A model generated the notes under the pieces. That model saw nothing but the letters and a program-made list of their open reading frames with translations, searched no databases and had not been told where the DNA came from. Of a stretch of DNA of 64,000 nt, positions 22,755 to 34,000 are shown in pieces (the first letter of the stretch is position 1; the number at the start of each line of letters is the position of its first letter). The DNA is from Rhodocollybia butyracea. Taxonomy: Eukaryota; Basidiomycota; Agaricomycetes; Agaricales; Omphalotaceae. The position numbers and the translations under genes are program-made. The stretch is taken from NCBI GenBank assembly GCA_015501585.1, contig JADNRY010000143.1, positions 1 to 64,000 on the forward strand. Direction: 5' to 3'.

Positions 22755-23924
22755 ATGACTGATGGTACCAATCCCAACCAAGCCTCTGCAGGACATACCT
22801 CAACATCTGGGGCTCATGCACGACCACCAACTGGGCCCGAAGCCGATGTTTCACAACAATGCGTTGACATCACTGAAGAATTCAAAAAGGGAGATCTATC
22901 CAAGTTACAGGCCTTCCTCTCTATCCAGGGTATCATCGCTGCTGAAGAACTCGAGGAAGACACCATCAGTCAGACCCTCGATTTCTACTTCAATCTCCTC
23001 GATATCCTCGAAGCAGAACGAGAGAAGGCCGCCCAGATTGGTAATGAACAAAGGCCCGATGGGGAACCTCAGCCTACTTCATCGTCTCAGAAACGCCCCC
23101 GAGCGGAACCCGGATCCGATGACGAGTCTGACGACGAAGAGAAAAGTCGTTCCCCTCGTAAGAAGATTGACCCCAAGCTCTTTGCCTGGGCCTCCCGTAC
23201 AAGCCCTACCCAGTTATCACCGGATCTGGAAAAAACTCGCATTGCTCTCGAGAATTTCACTCGAGACCCGGTCTTTGCCCGAAACTCCATCACTTCTCAG
23301 CCGGATTGCCCCGCATTCAGCTTTGAAGACTGGGACGATCTTGTCAGAGGAAAACCAGCAAAATTTGACCATATCTTCTCAAGTATCCATGCCACAACTC
23401 TTGATGAGCGACAAAGTCAAAAACTCGGAGACATCGAATTCAGATTTGGTAGCCACAGCGCCGGACGGGTCGTCTCATCCCACGGAGAATGGTCTATCAC
23501 CTTTGATAGATTCGCACGAGCAGTCGAATATGCGCTCCCCCATCGAAACAGAGAACTCAGCTTATACCGAGACCATATCTCCCAGCTCTTCGCCTCTCTC
23601 CCAGTACAATTTCATGACCATGTCTTCAACTATGACAAAGCCGTGCGCCTCCGTGTCTCACAAACACGATGCCACCTCCTCTCCGACTTTGCCGCATTCA
23701 CTGATTTATCCCTCCGATGGTTACAAGCGCCTTCGTGGTCTGGAGCCTCTCAGTCTCAGCCAAAGTCATCAAAAGGCTCCACCTCTAATCATCGTCGAGA
23801 CCCCTGCAGACGTTTCAATGACAAGAAGTGTCCAAACACACCTCAAACCTGCAACTACAAGCATATCTGCTCAAACTGCCGAAGCAATGAGCATCCCCGA
23901 GCCGATTGTCCCAAAGCTAACTGA
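22755..23924 (+). CDS. Gag-like protein of the Ngaro-type element
   Basis: This is a 389-aa frame. It has a Ser/Pro/acidic N-terminal half with a basic RSPRKK stretch (about 131-136), a middle part without known motif, and a C-terminal zinc knuckle CSNCRSNEHPRADC (CX2CX4HX4C) preceded by a Cys-rich CRRF...CPNTPQTC stretch. It should bind and package the element RNA. It starts 29 bp after A1. Its end overlaps the RT frame, which lies in another frame (ATG at 23887), so the RT needs frameshifting or re-initiation. Confidence 0.75.
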   Translation: MTDGTNPNQASAGHTSTSGAHARPPTGPEADVSQQCVDITEEFKKGDLSKLQAFLSIQGIIAAEELEEDTISQTLDFYFNLLDILEAEREKAAQIGNEQRPDGEPQPTSSSQKRPRAEPGSDDESDDEEKSRSPRKKIDPKLFAWASRTSPTQLSPDLEKTRIALENFTRDPVFARNSITSQPDCPAFSFEDWDDLVRGKPAKFDHIFSSIHATTLDERQSQKLGDIEFRFGSHSAGRVVSSHGEWSITFDRFARAVEYALPHRNRELSLYRDHISQLFASLPVQFHDHVFNYDKAVRLRVSQTRCHLLSDFAAFTDLSLRWLQAPSWSGASQSQPKSSKGSTSNHRRDPCRRFNDKKCPNTPQTCNYKHICSNCRSNEHPRADCPKAN

Positions 23925-25749
23925 GCGTTGGTTCCGTCGCCCACGCTATGCTCGAGATTTTATCTGGGATAGCACTGGTAATGAAAACCAACGCATCACC
24001 CTGGCTAAAGCTTCGGAAACTATGCCTGCACTACCACGTCCACCTGTCAACGAAATTCTCAATGACACTGCTATACGCACCATCGGAGAGAACCCCCACC
24101 TGTTCCGAATAACCACGCCAATCAAGATTGGCCCATTTCAAACTCTCCTTCGCAGCCACCCTAACCGCCCACTTGTTGAGTCTGTTCTGGTTGGTCTTCG
24201 TAACGGATTCTGGCCGTGGGCAGATACCGATGATCCTCTTGTGCCAGAAACATTGGACCGCTCGTATCCCTTGAAGGATGAAAAACATATCATCTTTTCT
24301 TGCAAGCAGCGTGACCAAGAAATCACTGTTGGCCGATTCTCCAAAGGTTTCCCGGTACTCCTCCCCGGCATGCAGTCAATCCCTGTGGTTGTTGTACCAA
24401 AACCGCATTCAGATAAGCTGAGACTCACTGTACACCATAGCGCTGGTCCTTTCCCCCCAAACTCTTTCATAGACTGAAAATATGTCTCTGTCAAACTTGA
24501 CAACTTGCACGACCTTGGTTCCGCTCTACTGCGGGTGCGCCATACCTATGGTCGAGATCGTGAATTAGTGGTTTTCAAGTCTGATGTTTCACAAGCGTAC
24601 CGACGTCTCCCTATGGAACCGCGCTGGCAAATCCGTCAAGTGGTGAAGATTGCCAGCCTGTTTCATACCGACCACTGCAATAACTTTGGTAACCGTGGTG
24701 CTGGTGGAATCTGGGGAAACTTCTTTGCTCTTGTACTTTGGATTGCCGTATATATCATGCTGCTCGCCGACATCTTTGGCTATGTTGATGATGCTTTCAG
24801 TTGGGAATTCGCTGACAATATGGAGTATTACGCACCATACGCAAAGTTCCTCCCCTCGAAACAAACTCAACTACTGCTCCTCTGGGACAGACTCGGTATA
24901 CCACATGAGGAACCAAAGCAACTATGGGGCTCCACCCTACTCATCATAGGTTTTGAGGTAGACCCAAACACTATGACCATTGTCATGCCCATTGACTCTC
25001 GCTCTGATCTTCTGGCTGCTATACGCGAATTTGCAGTTGTCGGAAAACGTTGGGAACTACGCGAGTTTCAACGCATTGGCGGGTGGGTAAACTGGTCACT
25101 GAACGTTTACCCTCTCCTTCGTCCAGGTCTTTCTGCGTTATACGAGAAAATGTCTGGCAAGGACCAGCCTAATAGCCGAATTTGGATCAATAATTCTGTT
25201 TGCATAGAGCTGCAATGGCTGGCAACTCACATGGAGAATTCTAAGGGTATTCGAATGCTCGAGTCTGAAGAATGGGGACCTGATGATGCTGAACTTATCC
25301 TCTACACGGATGCTTGCTTGACAGGCATGGGTTTCTGGCTGAAATCCGGAGGCGTTGTTCTTGGCTACCAGTACCAGATCCCTGATGAGCTCAAAAAACC
25401 TATTTTCTTTTTTGAAGCACTCACCGTCGTTTCAGCGATCTCGTATGCAATCAAGTTCTCCAACCCGCCGCCGCAACGCATCTTCGTCTTCACAGACAAC
25501 TCCAATACCGTGGATATGTTCAACTCGTTGAAGGCAAAACAAGAGTATAACCGCCTCCTTATCACCGCCATTGGACATGTCTTGGATGCCGGCATTCAAT
25601 TCCGCGTGGGCCATATCCCCGGGGAATTAAACTCTATCGCCGACGCTCTTTCTCGCTTCGATAATGACAAGGTCTACAGACTCTCCCCAACTATGACCAT
25701 TGCGCCCTTTCAACCCCCTCATTCATTGCTGGGGGCAGAACAAAAATGA
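23887..25749 (+). pseudogene. Reverse transcriptase / RNase H of the Ngaro-type element, one nonsense codon
   Basis: The RT is recognisable from FPVLLPGMQSIPVVVVPKP and LRLTVHHS, through FKSDVSQAYRRLP (first catalytic Asp), to the YVDD box at about 24781-24792 and IIGFEVD. RNase H follows with LYTDACLTGMGFW, FFFEALTV, VFTDNSNTVD and SIADALSRF, giving the Asp/Glu/Asp/Asp set. The frame is broken once by TGA at 24475-24477 in the motif FID(stop)KYVSVKLDNLHD, where related elements would have Trp. Everything else is open. The ATG at 23887 is my choice because it lies 38 bp inside the gag end. The stop overlaps the recombinase start as ATGA at 25746-25749. Confidence 0.85.
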
Positions 25750-26729
25750 ACCTACCTCCCCCTTCCTCCAGACAACCAGTCCGCCCAGTCTGGAGCCGTG
25801 CACGCCTGTTGCACGAACGCAACATTGCGTTAGGTTATACTTTGGATCCTTCGTCTCGCGCTTCCTACACTTCAGCTCTCCAATCTTACGTGACTTTTTG
25901 CCGCAATCATGACCTCCCGGTAGAACCCACTCCTGAAACTCTATCATTTTACATTGTTTACATGTATCATTTCATCCCGAAATCTGTACCAAGCTACCTC
26001 TCCGGTATCTGCAACCAACTCGAGACCTTCTACCCTGATGTCCGACAAGCCCGCGCCCATCCACTAGTAAAGAAAACACTGCGTGGGTGCTCAAAAAGAC
26101 ACGCTTCACCAAGATCACGCAAACGCCCCCTCCACAGAGCAGAACTAACTGTGATTCACACCAAACTCCATAATTCATCATCATTTGATGATATTCTGTT
26201 CCTCGCCTTACTGTTTGTCGGTTTCTTTGCCCTCATGCGACTCGGCGAACTTGTCTGGCCTGACAAAAAATCCCTCCAATCATTTCGGAAAGTGTGTTTA
26301 CGTTCATCTTTCTCTGCCGATGAAAATCGCATGGAATTCACATTACCAACTCACAAATCTGACCGTACTTTCGACGGTAGCAAAATCATGATCCTAGCAA
26401 AAGATGATCTTGACTGCCCTGTCAAAATTATGAGGAAATACATCGCAGCTAGAGACGAGCGATTTCCCGCTTTACCACACCTTTGGGTCAGGTCTGATGG
26501 CTCCGTCCCTACACGCTCATGGTTCATTCGCCGGCTCAAACAATTTGCCACTGATAACGTTGGGGGTCACTCACTTCGATCCGGCGGAGCGACTTTCCTT
26601 GCACAACTTGGCACACCCGCAGACCTGATCCAAGCTGCAGGTCGCTGGACCTCCGAGGCATTCAAATTATACATCCGAATTCACCCTGTCGTGCTCACCG
26701 CGCTGCTTTTCAGCAGACGCGACAATTGA
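25746..26729 (+). CDS. Tyrosine recombinase of the Ngaro-type element
   Basis: This is a 327-aa intact frame. The N-terminal part is a SAM-like core-binding domain (YTLDPSSRASYTSALQSYV, then PTPETLSFYIVYM). The catalytic domain has Arg in FFALMRLGELVWP, the HxxR pair in GGHSLRSGGATFLAQLG, a Trp in AGRWTSEAF, and the nucleophile Tyr in KLYIRIHP. All key residues of the family are present, so the enzyme could be active. It integrates circular cDNA by strand exchange. The start codon overlaps the RT stop (ATGA), pointing to coupled termination-reinitiation. Confidence 0.9.
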   Translation: MNLPPPSSRQPVRPVWSRARLLHERNIALGYTLDPSSRASYTSALQSYVTFCRNHDLPVEPTPETLSFYIVYMYHFIPKSVPSYLSGICNQLETFYPDVRQARAHPLVKKTLRGCSKRHASPRSRKRPLHRAELTVIHTKLHNSSSFDDILFLALLFVGFFALMRLGELVWPDKKSLQSFRKVCLRSSFSADENRMEFTLPTHKSDRTFDGSKIMILAKDDLDCPVKIMRKYIAARDERFPALPHLWVRSDGSVPTRSWFIRRLKQFATDNVGGHSLRSGGATFLAQLGTPADLIQAAGRWTSEAFKLYIRIHPVVLTALLFSRRDN

Positions 26730-26784
26730 ACAATCACCGCTCACCAACATCACATCCGCTCAACTCTCATTCCTCTACCTTATA

Positions 26785-26892
26785 CCCTGCTCCGCGCTAA
26801 TCTATCCGCTCAGGGAGTCGTCGCTGTCTTCAGGACGGCTCCCGTGTCTACCTAACTTCTCGTGGCGAACAAAATGGCGCCTTGTTGATTAG
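26785..26892 (+). repeat. Split direct repeat B1
   Basis: 108 bp repeated at 27328-27435 (B2); both end TTGTTGATTAG. It abuts A2 directly. Confidence 0.9.
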
Positions 26893-27263
26893 TTGGATTT
26901 AAAGTTGTGAGTTTACAAAAATCTAATCAACGAGGTAAGTGTTCTCAGCCTCATGCTCACTGCAGCACTTCACTCACCGATGGTCAGTGTACGCTCAGCG
27001 CGCCTAAGACCCCGTTCTCCTTTCCATCGGTTCGAGCTCATGCCCCGGCACTTTCAAATTGAATGTTTATTTGATTTCTCATTACTCATGTTTTTCCTTA
27101 ATTACTTATACTCCTGAGGGCCGCAGTAGTCTCAAGTTTTCCCCTTGTCTAACTTGACTGCGAGCCCTCAGGTAAATCTTCTCATTACAAGTTTTCCCTA
27201 TTTTCTAACTTGACTGTGGACACACGTAGTTACTTACAAGCCATTTTGGTGTATTCTGCACTA
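26893..27263 (+). repeat. Split direct repeat A2
   Basis: Near-identical copy of A1 (22356-22726), placed between B1 and B2. Confidence 0.9.
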
Positions 27264-27327
27264 CCCTCCCTCCTACACCCTTTTCTCTGTATCTTATCAT
27301 GGACATACGAACATTGTATTAAAGTAA

Positions 27328-27435
27328 CCCTGCTCCGCGCTAATCTATCCGCTCAGGGAGTCGTCGCTGTCTTCAGGACGGCTCCCGTGTCTACCTAACT
27401 TCTCGTGGCGAACAAAATGGCGCCTTGTTGATTAG
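27328..27435 (+). repeat. Split direct repeat B2, 3' end of the element
   Basis: Copy of B1 (26785-26892); its last base marks the 3' end of the Ngaro-type element. Confidence 0.9.
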
Positions 27436-29131
27436 AGCCCACTACTGGATAGTCTTTGCATGATACGTAGTGTTCATACCACTTGGAGGACTTCTCCCAG
27501 TGCTGTGTTCACTGAAACCCAAATCGGACAAGCTCGTACAACGCCTGTATTGCCACCGCTTCACGCGCACGACGGCCTAACATTGATATCAAAACATCGG
27601 CCATTTCGGCCCATACTCTCAATTTGATATAATTGATTTACTTGAAACTACCTCACCAGGAGGCCGTTTTCTATGAAACCTTCGATGTTGCAGACCGTTT
27701 GGACGATTCTTAGATCGTTTCACTAGTTAGCACTCAATTACAAGCTTTCCCTTCCATAGGAAATGCTTTCTCAGAATGATAATACCTTACTAAGGGTATA
27801 AAACTTAGAACATGCAAAAGGGCAATCTGGGGCAAGAAATAAAATGTACCAGAGACCCTGAAGCACTAGAACGAACGAAAGCAGTGCATAGGCATCCGAC
27901 GGCATCGAAATACCGGTATCCAGGGTACTTCTCCGGTCCCAGAACATGGTTACATCAGTTGTTGGGATAAATGCCTCATTTTCAAATAATTGCATAGCAT
28001 GATGATACAGGACAAGAGTGGGGGTCAAACCGAGTCCGAACAGGTCCCGTCGACGTCCCCTGCCCTCCCGCATTATACTCCATGAGTTCCCCGACCATAG
28101 AGACGAGATTTGAGTAGGTACTAGGAGGAGACATACCTATATTTCTATAGATATGCTCATACTTCAATGCCCATCAATCAGAGACCTTAGAAAATTTATG
28201 AACCCTTGAAACGAGTTTATACAAGTTGGAAATACGGTACAACGTCCCGATACCGGGTGGTTTTCCGATGCTCCAGCATAGAACTGAGATCTGTCCCCTT
28301 GGAGCAGTATTTCAAAGATTAGAATGAAACTTGATGTTGCAGGGCTTAGATGACGATTATCGAAGCGAGAATAGCTGAGATACATCCTTCTTCAAGTCCT
28401 CCCTCACTTATAGAACCTGTGGACTACTGGTTCACACTTACTTACGGTCATAAGTCACTGTAAGTACTGACAATCAAGAATGAATGAAAAAGAACATACC
28501 AAGAACTCGAGATTGAACATCTTTGATCCGAAATGGAACTGAATAGAGTGAAACGACCTCATGGGGCGGTCTCTGTTCACCGTTTCCGGGTCTGATGTAA
28601 AATTTCACAATAGAATTGACCATATGATGCCATACAGCCTTGTATGCAGAGCACATGCTCCCCTTACCAATACTCTTGGCTTCCTTGGGTATATAATCAA
28701 GGGGAGACCTCCAGAAAGAGCAGGCATCCCTCCCCCCCAGGTTAACTGGCTTGCTGTCAAGCTTGTAGTAATAGGGTGCTTCTGGCAGAAAAAAGAACAG
28801 AATTATTCAGAGTGCTTTTGCTTCTGACAGAACTTGAATGAACTTGAATTGCATTTGAACAGACAAAGAAAGAGACCTTGCACTTGTTGTTGTTGTTGTT
28901 GATTGATTGAAAGTTAAAGTCCCAGTCTTGTCTTGTTTGAAAGTTTTGAAGTCCAGAGTCTTGTTTTGAAAGGAATAGTTAAAGTACAAAGAGAACCCCA
29001 GAGACTATAGAGCATTTTGTGCAATAGAGTCCATTGATCAATCTTGAATTACCCCAGAACTCAAAAGTCTGATTGTGTGTTTGTGTTGGTGTTGTTTTGC
29101 CTTCTGCCCACATACCCATAGTTAGCCCTAT
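27436..29131. other. Unassigned part of the 6.8-kb insertion in copy B
   Basis: Minus-strand coding-like fragments with plausible splice sites lie at 27771-28656 (for example YHHAMQLFENEAF and ISMPSDAYALLSFVLVL), but I recognise no family. 28690-29100 is AT-rich, includes a short (TTG)n run near 28883, and is probably repeat-derived. Its origin is unclear. Confidence 0.35.
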
Positions 29132-30302
29132 CAACAGTATCATTTTCGTGAAGTACGGCGGTTGTATGATGTCATATAATGTCTTATACAGTTGGTGTTA
29201 GCCATCTTTATACAGTCGTCAGTCGGCATACGGTATTCTCCATGTATCAAAGCCTCCAAGCCATAACATACACCAGATCCGGAGTCGGGTTCAGTCCTCC
29301 GCTGCCAAGTCATAAGCTCAAAGACCGTTACCCTCGCTGCCTGTAGAGCTAGTGGGCTTTATTAATCCTGATCCAACCTGCAGATGCTCATCATAAAACT
29401 CAGCCGAGTTGGCCAGACCAGCCACACTGAATAAATCCCCGCAGTCCACCAGACTTGCTTTGAATACTTGATCAAAGTTCAGAAACATGAACAGCTTGAA
29501 GGGGGCACTTAGTGATGTGCGGGCCAAGGCTGTGAGCCCTTGAGCCCTCCGAGCCCAGCCCTACTGAGCCCTAGCCTGACCTGACCTTGATAAGGCTGAA
29601 GCAGGGCTCAAGGCTGGGCTGAAGATTTCTTTGAGCATTCGGCCGGGGCCCATCAGCACTGGAATTATGAGTGAGTTTAGGGGTTATCTTTGCCTAGATG
29701 GGATCTTAACCTTCTATGTTCTACTATATTGAACCTGGTCCTATTTGACTATTCGCCATACATGCGGTCATACTAGATAATCACAACTGTATATTGGGTT
29801 TTGATGTAACAGCTGTTGCTTTGTGTGACCATCCATGAACTTATATTGGCACGTTGTGAGGTGTATGACTCTAGTGGTATATTTGTGAGTGAATTACTCA
29901 CTAATATTCACCACAATGTAATTGTTTTTGACCGATACACTGACAAAAAGAACAAAGCACTGAGCTGCGGGCTGAACCTGAGCCCAGCCCTGGCCCTGTG
30001 GGAAGGCCGGGCTCAGGATTTTTGTCAGCCCTGGCCGCAGCTCTTGAGCCCGGCCCCGGTCCCAGGCACTTAATATGGGCCTGTAAAGCTATCATGTATC
30101 ATACGGCACATTCTGGACTTATTACCCGCAGAAAGTGGCTCACAGCCAAGAGCAGGATTGACGGGTTTTATGACCGCGGCTTGATCCAGTCTCATAAATA
30201 GGACTCAATTTTGGTTTCTGGGTCGATCTCCCCCCCTCGATGATAGGTAGCTCCCTATCATGACACCATCCGAAGTGCAAAATATTGCAGCAACAGGTCA
30301 AG
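29132..30302 (+). repeat. Tandem-duplicated unit, copy B, second part
   Basis: Matches 19975-20575 in two blocks (29132-29489 and 30074-30302) separated by an insertion. It ends in the first 16 or so codons of the membrane-protein gene (ATG near 30259), where the hAT-like element at 30303 cuts it off. That gene copy is therefore dead. Confidence 0.7.
29490..30073. mobile_element. Insertion in copy B, hAT-like ends
   Basis: Absent from copy A at the corresponding site (about 20318). The left end near 29510 reads TAGTGATGTGCGGGCC and the right end, reversed, TAAGTGCCTGGGACCGGGGCC. Both are followed by GAGCCC/GGGCTC-rich sub-terminal repeats, the style of hAT miniature elements. I cannot define an exact 8-bp target duplication. 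No transposase is encoded. Confidence 0.45.
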
Positions 30303-30960
30303 TAGAGATGTCCACGAGTCCGGATCCAAGTATACTTGGATCCGGAGTGCAAGTACTTGCAGCCTAAATGGCCTGACTTGTGACCCGTGGCTGACTCGTG
30401 GGAAACGGGTCACTGACTCGCAAGTATTACTTGCAAGTACTTGTGTTTCATTTAATAAACAAGTGTTACAGAAGTATTTACCATTACTTACTTGCATACA
30501 TTGATTGTAGAGTATATAATGCTAACAAAATCATGTACTTAACTTGTTTACATCAATTTCATACTATGTTATGAAGTAAATATGTACTCACATCTAGGTT
30601 TTGAGTTGTAGACAGCTCACGGCGTTTAGGCGCCAATTTAAGCGCCTAAACGCCGTGAGCTGTCTACAACCTAATATCTGTGTACCAGCACTCAATAACT
30701 TATATAGTAGCAAGTATGATATTATTGACCAATGTAAGTTGTAATTATTACTCAAGTTGTACTGAAAATACATGTATACTATGCTTTGCACAAGTCACAA
30801 GTACTTGCAAGTACTTGCAAAATCTCGGAAACCTTGACTTGTGACCCGTTGGTGACCCATGGGAAACGGGTCTTGGGATCCGCAAGTCACATACTTGCGA
30901 GTTTTCCCACGGATCTTACCTGCGAGTACTTGTTGAGACTTGGACTCGTGGACATCTCTA
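30303..30960. mobile_element. hAT-like non-autonomous element with internal palindrome
   Basis: The ends are perfect inverted repeats of TAGAGATGTCCACGAGTCC. Inside them lie sub-terminal arrays of the ACTTGCAAGTACTTG type. There is no transposase. An 8-bp target duplication is not found; the right flank does not continue copy B, so a deletion or rearrangement happened there. Related elements with the same sub-terminal repeats occur at 44960-46142. Confidence 0.7.
30605..30670. repeat. Perfect 29-bp-arm palindrome
   Basis: Arms 30605-30633 and 30642-30670 are exact inverted copies around an 8-nt loop. It sits near the middle of the hAT-like element and could extrude as a cruciform; it may itself be a tiny foldback insertion. 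Confidence 0.85.
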
Positions 30961-31029
30961 GGCATATCTGAAAGAAGGAATCAATTTGATTCATTATTTA
31001 AGGGATGAAACTTCAGTTGCACCTCCCTC

Positions 31030-34000
31030 TGGCATTGTCAGTAAAATCTTTATTGATATGATAACCCTCAGCAAACTCTAAGAGAGTGTGTTTGATCTGT
31101 ATATAATCTAGTAAAGTCTCTGATATAGGAAATTGAAGCTTACCATAGTGATGGCAAGAGCAATGGTGGTAGCTTTGACTCTCTTATCTTCAACAATCTC
31201 TGCAAAAGCCAGAACATTAGCGCCTCCTTTGGTGGAAAAATACCAGTTGAAGTATGTGAGGCATAGCATCAGTACCATAAGGCCGATCCTTATCATATGT
31301 CTGAGCCTAAAAAAAAGCTGAATTGGAAGAAAAGAATCATTAAAAACATAAACTCACCTCAACATTAATGTCACCATATTTGAAGTGACTGTCAGTGGTC
31401 AGAAAAGAGATGATAGTCTTGATGTCACCTTGAGTATGAGTTCCTGGAAGACCATAATGGCTAGATATGTATTGACAAGCCTTAGAAATCAAGGATGTCA
31501 TAAGACCACCTCTACTGTAGCCAACCTAGGCAAATGTTATCAGTGGTTTCAAACATGAGAGCAAAAGGTAACTGACATAAGTCATCGCAGCTTTTTGAAG
31601 GTCACTATCTTGGGTGAGTCAGTCAAAGGTTTCTTCAAGAGTAGGATTAGTAGTCAAAGCCTTGCAAATAGCTTCCAAAAGACAAGCTGTCTTGCGGCAG
31701 GAAAAGACTGTTCAGTGGTGCTAGCATGACAGACATCCAATTTACCCGCAGTGGCTAGTTGATTGGTACGGGGAGTAAATTCTTTGGTAGTAACTTTATG
31801 AAAGTTTCACCGCATGACCATGGGACTGAGACCAGTGCATCAGGAAGCCCAGAGAGCCCCAGGAAAGCTCAGGGACATTCAGGGACATTCAGGGATCTCC
31901 AATTTAATTTAAGGTTCCCTAGGACTTGGGGGGTAGACCCTGGCACCCTGGACTTGGAAGTACCTGTGGTCTTGGGGTGCACTGGGGCCCCTGGTTACAC
32001 TAAGACCATCTTGGGCCAATATATGGTTGCCTGGGCCATAGGGACTTCTTCCTGATGTGGCACCCTTAAGCTTAGCAGATAAACAATAGGAATGAGAGGC
32101 ATAGAGTGCCCTCTTGTGGTGAATCAGTCTCAGAGTGGAAGCCACAGATTTCTTCTGCTTTACTAGAGGTTTGGGAGTGGCATCCACTTCAATCTAATTA
32201 AAACATTAACAGAGTTTAGAGAGAGAACATTATTTGGGTATTTATGTGTAGGTATGCGAAAGGTGCTATAAAACAACCTAACAAAAACACTACCGCGCCT
32301 AACCAGACTATCAATATATAAAGGAGCGAGGGCGGGTTGTCAGAGATTCCCCAAGGGAAAGTCTTGTAATATCGGATGTATGCGCACAACTGCTCCAAGT
32401 TCAGGACTGTAGCGCTAATGTGGGTAACTAAGCTTAGACAACTCTTAGAACTAAGTCGAGAGAAGCCTAGTTGGGTGTATGAGTATACAAGGGAACCAGA
32501 TGTGTATGTCCAAATCAATTAACCAAAACCAAAACCAATACAACAAAACTAAGATTCTCCTAGGCAAACTCTGGCTCTAGCTAGAATAGTAATCTCGAGG
32601 TTTGTCAACAACCCTAGGCAAACTCTGGCACTAGCTGCTGTGATGCCGTAAAGTCCTCGACCAAACTCTGGGCCAAGCTACGATATTGTGAGTGAACTTA
32701 ATCACTAGGAACTCGTACCACAATCTTAGTGGCTCGTCTAACTTTGTGAAGAAGTCAACTAAGGAACCCTCACTCTGGAGCTGAATAATCCCTTACTAGA
32801 AGCCGTCCCCTCTAAGGAAGCAACTAGATTTGAGTTGATCTGGAGTTCGAGAGAACTTTACACACTTAAATTCGATCAAGATATAAATGGGCTTTGCGAA
32901 GCGTGTGAAGTTTATTACTTTCTTAAGATAACCAAGTCAGGAGGCGTCACGCTACTGATCCCGTGGAGACATTCTACAGAGCACTGGTCTTAGCAGTCAA
33001 GTTGAGGGCAAGAAACTTGTCTTATTGAATAAATATATCTGGCTTATATACTGAGTAGAGAGAGTTTAATACAAAACATAGATGAAACAGATACAGAGAG
33101 AGACAGAAAGAGAGTGGAACAGAGGAATCTGGCTTGGAAAGGAAACTCCAGCCTATATATGGTACACATGATAAAGAAATAGTCCATTCTTGGGTATATA
33201 TCAGAGGTAAAATATGATTTTGTGAGGATGAACATAGTTTTAAAGTGTTTTGATCTGAGTGAGGTTTCTCCAATTACTCCACAATTCTCCGGGGTCAGGA
33301 GTACCTTTACGCTTCATGATCACTCACCGCCTGGTTTCCCTTGGGTGAGTTTCATTCTATTCCTCGGATAGTTCTGTTCATCCTGAGTGTGATTAGCATT
33401 CTCTCGAGAAGGCCTGTTGTCTAGCTCTCCAACGACACCACTTATGATAGTCTCGAGCAACTGTGCTGAGTATGTACAAGTGATTCCCGATAGTTGGCTT
33501 TAATAGATAAGACCTCCCGTGTATGATTTCTAAGATCAAATGTTTCGATTTGCCAAGGCTATCCCGGCGCGTAGCTTTCCGTAGGACCACTAAGCATATT
33601 TCTACCATCCTCACGGTTACGACCAGTGCCGCAAATAGACCTCTACAGTTTCCTTGGGATCGTTCTGGTCCATTGTTACGGACTGTAAAGTCCACATCTT
33701 AACATAGCTCATTGGGGTCTTAGTGCAAGGGATGCCTTCCCTCATAATTCCTTCCCTCAAGTAACATGTTGGCTTAGTACTTATCCCTCTTCGAGATTTC
33801 CTGTAGTTTAGAGAGTATACACTCTTGGGTATAACTAGATTGACAATCTAGCGTTACATCTCTGGGCAGCCCAGGTATCCTCGCTAGCTTGGCTCTAGGC
33901 TATGCTTGTGGGCATACCTTCATGGCTCGCTGAGTATTATTGTTAAGTTCTTTGCCTCGGCAACAGCTATCACGCTTGGGCTCCATATAACTCTCTTATT

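Larger units (their letters stand above)
22356..27435 (+). mobile_element. Ngaro-type (DIRS-like) tyrosine-recombinase retrotransposon, full length
   Basis: The order is A1 (22356-22726), three ORFs, B1 (26785-26892), A2 (26893-27263), a 64-bp spacer, B2 (27328-27435). A1/A2 and B1/B2 are near-identical direct copies. This split-direct-repeat layout is the hallmark of PAT/Ngaro elements and supports replication through a circular intermediate that a tyrosine recombinase integrates. There is no LTR, no DDE integrase and no methyltransferase frame, which favours Ngaro over DIRS/PAT. No target-site duplication is seen, as expected. The near-identity of the repeats suggests a young copy. One nonsense codon interrupts the RT frame. 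Confidence 0.9.

Noticed and set aside
22762..23880. Open frame in the RT phase overlapping gag
   Set aside because: The gag frame carries the zinc knuckle. The overlapping phase before 23887 has no RT motif and is a shadow.
22316..29131. Helitron as carrier of the 6.8-kb insertion
   Set aside because: No 5' TC, no 3' hairpin followed by CTRR, and no Rep/helicase frame.
30303..30960. 8-bp target duplication for this hAT-like element
   Set aside because: The flanks (GGTCAAG and GGCATATC) do not match, and copy A shows the right flank was changed after insertion.
30340..30960. CRISPR-like array of ACTTGCAAGTACTTG repeats
   Set aside because: Spacing is irregular and the repeats are palindromic sub-terminal motifs of a transposon in a eukaryotic genome.
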